Positions 59,982 through 64,000 of a stretch of DNA of 64,000 nucleotides are shown here, in pieces. A program made the position numbers and the translations under genes. This stretch comes from Amanita rubescens (Eukaryota; Basidiomycota; Agaricomycetes; Agaricales; Amanitaceae): positions 558,001-622,000 of the forward strand of contig WION01000014.1 in assembly GCA_015039365.1 (NCBI GenBank), written 5' to 3'. Below the pieces are notes generated by a model. The model was not told the DNA's origin. It did no database searches and worked only from the letters and a program-made list of their open reading frames with translations. Within the stretch, counting starts at the first letter, position 1, and every line of letters begins with the position of its first letter.

Positions 59982-61489
59982 AAGTGATTGGCGCAGACTC
60001 TGTCATCGCATGATGGACACACACTCCAAAGGCAATCATTGCGTGACAGTGATGCTGATTCCAAAGAGGGCAAGATTGAAGTGATTGAGAAGCCGGATGA
60101 AGACTCGGATCCCGAAGAGCAACTAGGTGAGTAGTCAGTATTGGAATGGTAGATTGCATCCAGTAACCAGGCTTACCTCACAGAGCGGCTGGCTAGGGAC
60201 TGGACGGCAGGTATATGATATGCCTTTTTGAGCCGCTGCTGCCATGAGTTTAAATGCAATGCACCTCACTGCCTGGGCAAAGGCTCTAGGCCACGTATAG
60301 TCCGGCACTTTCTTGATACCGAAGATAGGAAGTCGACAAGCAACATGCGAAAACACGCTACAAAATGTTGGGGTAAGCAACGGTTGGAGGATGCAGATGA
60401 TATGGCCAAAAGCAGAGACAGTCCTGATATGGATCAGCTTTGCACAGCGGTCTTGAGTGGAAAAGAGTTGCAGGATGGGTTGATAACAGCAGCATTTGCA
60501 AGAAAAGGGAGCGGTAAGGAGACCTACTCAACACGTCAGCTCACATTTCTGGAAACACAGTGAGACACCTGATTAGTACTCAAATGCGAAGCTTACTAAT
60601 GCTGCCACACTCAGCATGGAGTGTGTAAAGTGGGTTTCCGAGGAGATGAGCATAGTTGACAGCCACGGATTTCATCGGGTGATGAAATCAGGATGTCCAG
60701 GTTATCGTATTCCTCACTCAAGGATGGTTGCGCAAGATGTCCATGTAGTGTTTTGTCGGGTGAAGGAACAACTTGGGCAGATGCTACAGGTATTCTGTTA
60801 CTCATCATGGTCATGCAACAGTAGTACTCACCAATTTCGGAAGGAATATGATGGTCGTTTGAGCTTTGTGACCAATGCCTGGACTTCTCCAAATCATAGA
60901 GCTTTCATTGCGCTTACAGTCCATTTTGAAGATAACAGAACACAAGTTAGCCTATTGCTGGACATCGTGGAGCTTGCGAAATCACATACCAGGCTCAATC
61001 TCGCCAAAGCTTTTGCAAAAGTTGTGAAGGATTATGGGATAGACCACAAAGTAAGCATTCGTCATCAATTAAACATAGACCCATGACTCACTGAATCGAT
61101 AGATTTTGGGCATAATGTGTGACAATGCGAGTAACAACGATACAATGGTTGCTGTCCTTGGTGGCATCCTTTCCGAGTTCCCAGGCCCTGCCAACTGTGT
61201 GCGATGCATGGCCCACATTGTACACCTTGTCGTTCAGGTTATCCTGCGTCAATTTGATGTGCTGAAGTTGAAATCCAAGAAAAAGAAAGGGCCTGTGAAC
61301 GAGGATGAAGATGAAGTGATGGACTCCGAATCGGACAATGAACTCACAAAAAATCTTGATAAGGAAGAGTTGGAGATGGACAATGGTGATGATGATGGCA
61401 TAGAGCCTGATGTGTTGGATGATGTAGAGAATATCGAGAGAGCAGTTAGTGAGGAGATCACAGAATGTAAAGTGGGTAGGTTGGGATAG
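59982..61489 (+). pseudogene. hAT transposase, truncated, catalytic D replaced
   Basis: Pieces on +: a BED-type zinc finger (FKCNAPHCLGKGSRPRIV with NMRKHATKCWG), VGSLCTAVLSGKELQ-like linker, FRKEYDGRLSFVTNAWTSPNHRAF (first catalytic block, with Asn where most hAT proteins have Asp), and ILGIMCDNASNNDTMVAVL (second block, D intact), followed by RCMAHIVHLVVQVIL and a Glu/Asp-rich stretch. The sequence stops at 61489; the third acidic block and dimerisation domain are missing. A stop lies at the first exon-like join (60560). Probably the 3' part of the element split at 44361/58464. Confidence 0.7.
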
Positions 61490-61936
61490 AGGTTGATAGC
61501 TTGTATATGTTCGAATGCACAGTGCACAGGACCAAATGTATTGGGTGAGCCGTGCTAGTGTGTGCGTAGATGAAGTAATAGTGGGCTCATTATGTAATGT
61601 GTCAACGCGTGAATATCAAGTCACGCGTGACTTGATCTATATACAATATATCTATGGGAGTTGTTCCACAACTCCCTGGTCTTCAGGCTTGGAGATCCTC
61701 TGGATCTCCATATCCATGAATATCCATCTGGGTTCCAGGATGCTCTTGTAGCTTCCTTACACTCTCCCCCACAAGATCATGTAGTGATCTTCAATTGAAA
61801 ATGCAGATGTGAACGAAAATTGGGCTTGAGGACATTGATTCATCTCGAGAAAATTCCCCAAGGTGATTGTATAGCCCTCACATCCTCCCCCACTCGCCGC
61901 AAGGTACGGGGTGAAGGTAGAACTGAAGGGAGAAGA
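61490..61936. other. Unassigned repeat-zone sequence
   Basis: Contains an 11-bp inverted pair (TCAAGTCACGCG, CGCGTGACTTGA near 61617-61633) and C-rich ACTCTCCCCCAC stretches that resemble leader DNA of Copia elements, but no LTR pair or frame was established. Confidence 0.35.
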
Positions 61937-62455
61937 TGTTATGATCACATCGATCTCCACCTACGATGCGTCCACGCTAAGAGCGCTTGACAAAGTAGAC
62001 TAAGTCCAACAGACAAGTCAAACAATAGGTGAACAAATAAGCTAAGTGATAAGACGACTAGAAGGAGTCTTATCCTTGAGAGCGATAATGAACGGAGTAG
62101 AAACGACGTTCTTTAGGCGAGATAAGGTGTGATATTGATAAAGACAAGCTAAGTCGAACTTAAGGTTCGACGTTACAGTACATCGGTTTATATACATGTA
62201 CAGGAACACAGCCATATCGTAAGTAGAACAAGGGCGATAGCAAGTATAGGTAAAACAAGGGGCATAGGGGATGGTACGCATATGAACAAGGGGTTGGGCA
62301 TAGGGTAAACGGAATGGGGATCGATAAGGGAACGAGGTAGTCCGTTTGATGAACATAATGGAGATGCGACGAAGGGGTAGGCATAAGCAAGAAAAGTAAG
62401 CATGTCCGACGTGTCATGTAATCATAATGTAGGAGTCCGTACCGTGTTTGTAACA
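61937..62455 (-). repeat. LTR of a second Gypsy family
   Basis: Begins TGTTATGATCACATCG and ends GTGTTTGTAACA on +. It shares dispersed blocks with the first LTR (ATCTC-ACC, AAGCTAAGTCGAACTT, CATGTCCGACGT, GGAGTCCGTACCGTGTT) but is clearly a different family. The internal region goes beyond the window, so the second LTR is not seen. Confidence 0.8.
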
Positions 62456-62583
62456 CTAGCTCTCCTCTACGTTGTTGACCGCAACAACACTATGCGGGTA
62501 TCCTCTAGGTGTCGAGGTTGTGGCGGGCGTTTTCATCGTCGTAAGGATGATAGCCGGCTGAGTTGTCGACGAAGACGGCGAAG

Positions 62584-62961
62584 TCATTCGTCTTGGTTCC
62601 ATCCTCCTGCGTTCCAGTCGGTGGGTGTGTCCGTGTACATTTGGACGAGTTCCTCGTTGTTGGCCTCAAGCGAGTTGAGGAGTTTGTGGAGAACCTTGAG
62701 GCGTCGGTTCTCTTCTTTGAGGAGCTTGATGATGCGCTCCTTTGATTCGTCATCGGGACGAGGGACTGTTGGCAGTAGGGATGTGGCGGCGAAAAGCCGG
62801 ACGTGGGACTGGTAGTGAAGGAAATCCAAGATTTCCTGGTGAATGCGGGCGAGACGTTCTCGACCGTCGAAGGCGCCGATGCTGAAAGCGGTGGGGGTGG
62901 AGGCCGATGTGGCGTTGGAGACGGCGGGGGTCTGTTGGGTCTGTTCTGCGTTCCCTTCCAT
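62584..62961 (-). CDS. Second-family Gypsy terminal small ORF
   Basis: About 125 codons starting two bases after the stop of the preceding ORF (TGA CT ATG), the same stop/start layout as pol to third ORF in the first element. Contains an amphipathic, Leu/Glu-rich helix (IIKLLKEENRRLKVLHKLLN). Function unknown. Confidence 0.45.
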   Translation of the reverse strand: MEGNAEQTQQTPAVSNATSASTPTAFSIGAFDGRERLARIHQEILDFLHYQSHVRLFAATSLLPTVPRPDDESKERIIKLLKEENRRLKVLHKLLNSLEANNEELVQMYTDTPTDWNAGGWNQDE

Positions 62962-62963
62962 AG

Positions 62964-64000
62964 TCAATAAAGGTTATGTTGGGGAATGAGTGAGCGTCCG
63001 AGGTTCTTAAACCTTTCAGCGGTCTGGGTGACAGGCGTGGAAGGTATAAGATTCTGATGGAGATCTAATTCCATCATGACATGGGCAACTTCTTCATAAG
63101 CGTTGTGAGAGAGTTGCTGCGGTTTAGCTCCTTTGGTAAACAGATCTTCTGTCCATGCGGTAGTTCGTCTAGATGATTTGGCGATCTCCTTGATTTGATC
63201 TGCTAGATCGGCTAGGGCGATTGCTCCAATCTCGGTCCTATTTGTGAGTTCCAAGATATGCTGTGCGTCCGGTGCGATCCTGTGAGAGTCAAAGCTGTGG
63301 TGGATGGCAACGAGATCGTTGGGATCGTCATTAAGGATGAATGGAGGGTGTATTTCATTTCTGACGTCTAAGATGGCTTGTTCGTAGAAGCGTTCTACGT
63401 CAGCGGTGAGGATTCGGCGTAGTAGGTCGATTCCGAATTGGTGGATGGTGCATCCATGGGAGAGTTTGGTGTACCATTCCATACGATCTAAGTTGGTCCA
63501 GATTTCTATAAGATCTGCGCAATGATAGTTGTATCGTTCTCGAGCGTTGACGATGATTGCCTTGGCAAGTCTTGCATCTGAGAGAATGCGCCAGAGTCTG
63601 GTAAGTCGTTCCAGTTCCTGAGAATTGATTGACAGGCTGGAAAGTCTTTTAACGTCGTCAATAGTCTTTCGCATAAGAGCTGAGCTGTTATAGTCTGCAA
63701 ATGTCGTAAAGATCGTCTGAGGTTCAGAGGGAGTGATGTCTGCCATGATTCGATGACTGCTAGGGCTAGCTGGGTTGTTATCATCGCTTCTGTCACGAAG
63801 ATCGCCAGTTGATTCCTTGTCGAATTCGGCAAAAGAGTCGGGGTTATGATATACCTTTCGCATGTTATCAAGTATTTTCCTAGCTCTTCTTGTATCTTCA
63901 TTATGTCCTCTGTTATCTTGATCTTCTGTGGAATCGTGAAGACTCGTAGCTCTGCTTGTTCTGGGTGAATCATCGAGTTGATTCTCTTTGTCAGAATCTG
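62964..64000 (-). CDS. Second-family Gypsy third ORF, N-terminus beyond window
   Basis: The frame stays open to the right edge (reading DSDKENQLDDSPRTSRATSL). The region ARERYNYHCADLIE and FGIDLLRRILTADVERF aligns with ARDQYNYHCADLIE and LAIDLLRRLLTADVERY of the first element's third ORF, although surrounding DNA differs. A shared, so far unnamed element protein. Function unknown. Confidence 0.7.
   Translation of the reverse strand, partial: DSDKENQLDDSPRTSRATSLHDSTEDQDNRGHNEDTRRARKILDNMRKVYHNPDSFAEFDKESTGDLRDRSDDNNPASPSSHRIMADITPSEPQTIFTTFADYNSSALMRKTIDDVKRLSSLSINSQELERLTRLWRILSDARLAKAIIVNARERYNYHCADLIEIWTNLDRMEWYTKLSHGCTIHQFGIDLLRRILTADVERFYEQAILDVRNEIHPPFILNDDPNDLVAIHHSFDSHRIAPDAQHILELTNRTEIGAIALADLADQIKEIAKSSRRTTAWTEDLFTKGAKPQQLSHNAYEEVAHVMMELDLHQNLIPSTPVTQTAERFKNLGRSLIPQHNLY
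63506..63973 (-). CDS. Possible overlapping ORF in second element
   Basis: 155 codons in a different phase from the third ORF, open to the window edge. It contains FVTEAMITTQLALAVIES. Its placement parallels the overlapping frame at 46038-46580 of the first element. May be chance. Confidence 0.25.
   Translation of the reverse strand: MIHPEQAELRVFTIPQKIKITEDIMKIQEELGKYLITCERYIITPTLLPNSTRNQLAIFVTEAMITTQLALAVIESWQTSLPLNLRRSLRHLQTITAQLLCERLLTTLKDFPACQSILRNWNDLPDSGAFSQMQDLPRQSSSTLENDTTIIAQIL

Overview
The window is nuclear DNA of a filamentous fungus, most likely an agaricomycete basidiomycete. Genes carry many short introns (about 40-65 nt, mostly GT-AG with some GC-AG), coding density is high, and the families fit: an Agaricomycetes-type DUF6589 protein, a CAP59/CMT1-type mannosyltransferase, a HET-E-like NACHT protein relic, chromodomain Gypsy and hAT elements. 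Coordinates were worked out by eye from splice sites and conserved protein motifs; single-base errors at exon edges are possible.

Bases 1-38,300 are a gene-rich core. On the + strand lie a TPR protein (cut by the left edge), an ABC1/UbiB-family mitochondrial kinase-like protein and a small conserved gene. On the - strand follow the Mid1 calcium-channel subunit and a C2H2 zinc-finger protein. Next on + are the Oma1 metallopeptidase, a JmjN/JmjC/PHD histone demethylase, the Nbs1/Xrs2 (nibrin) DNA-repair protein and a GT69 glycosyltransferase. On - comes an intronless MgtA-type P-ATPase. Adenylosuccinate lyase (-) and the SDH4/CybS subunit (+) are divergent across about 130 bp. Glycogen synthase, a TMEM19-like membrane protein, ornithine carbamoyltransferase and a WW-domain protein form a tight head-to-tail series on -.

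At about 38.3 kb the landscape changes abruptly to transposon DNA and gene relics up to 64 kb: a decayed NACHT/STAND gene, a 2.66-kb inverted-repeat element with internal 150-bp tandem repeats, and a decayed hAT transposase gene. That hAT sequence is split by a nearly intact Gypsy chromovirus (44362-58458, 5-bp target duplication GGATT, 452-bp LTRs differing at only about two bases), read on the - strand. The Gypsy has gag, pol, and an unusual third ORF. A second, different Gypsy family begins at 61937 and encodes a relative of that third ORF.

The most striking object is a 5,943-bp DNA element (52441-58383) inside one LTR of the Gypsy. It has long terminal inverted repeats with hairpins, a perfect 9-bp target duplication (GGTATGCAT), and two convergent genes: a DUF6589 protein with a plausible D-D-E triad (candidate transposase) and a RecQ-family helicase. 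The intact sister LTR is a built-in empty site that proves its ends. I know of no named transposon superfamily with this gene pair. Insertion order reads hAT first, Gypsy into hAT, then the DUF6589/RecQ element into the Gypsy LTR.
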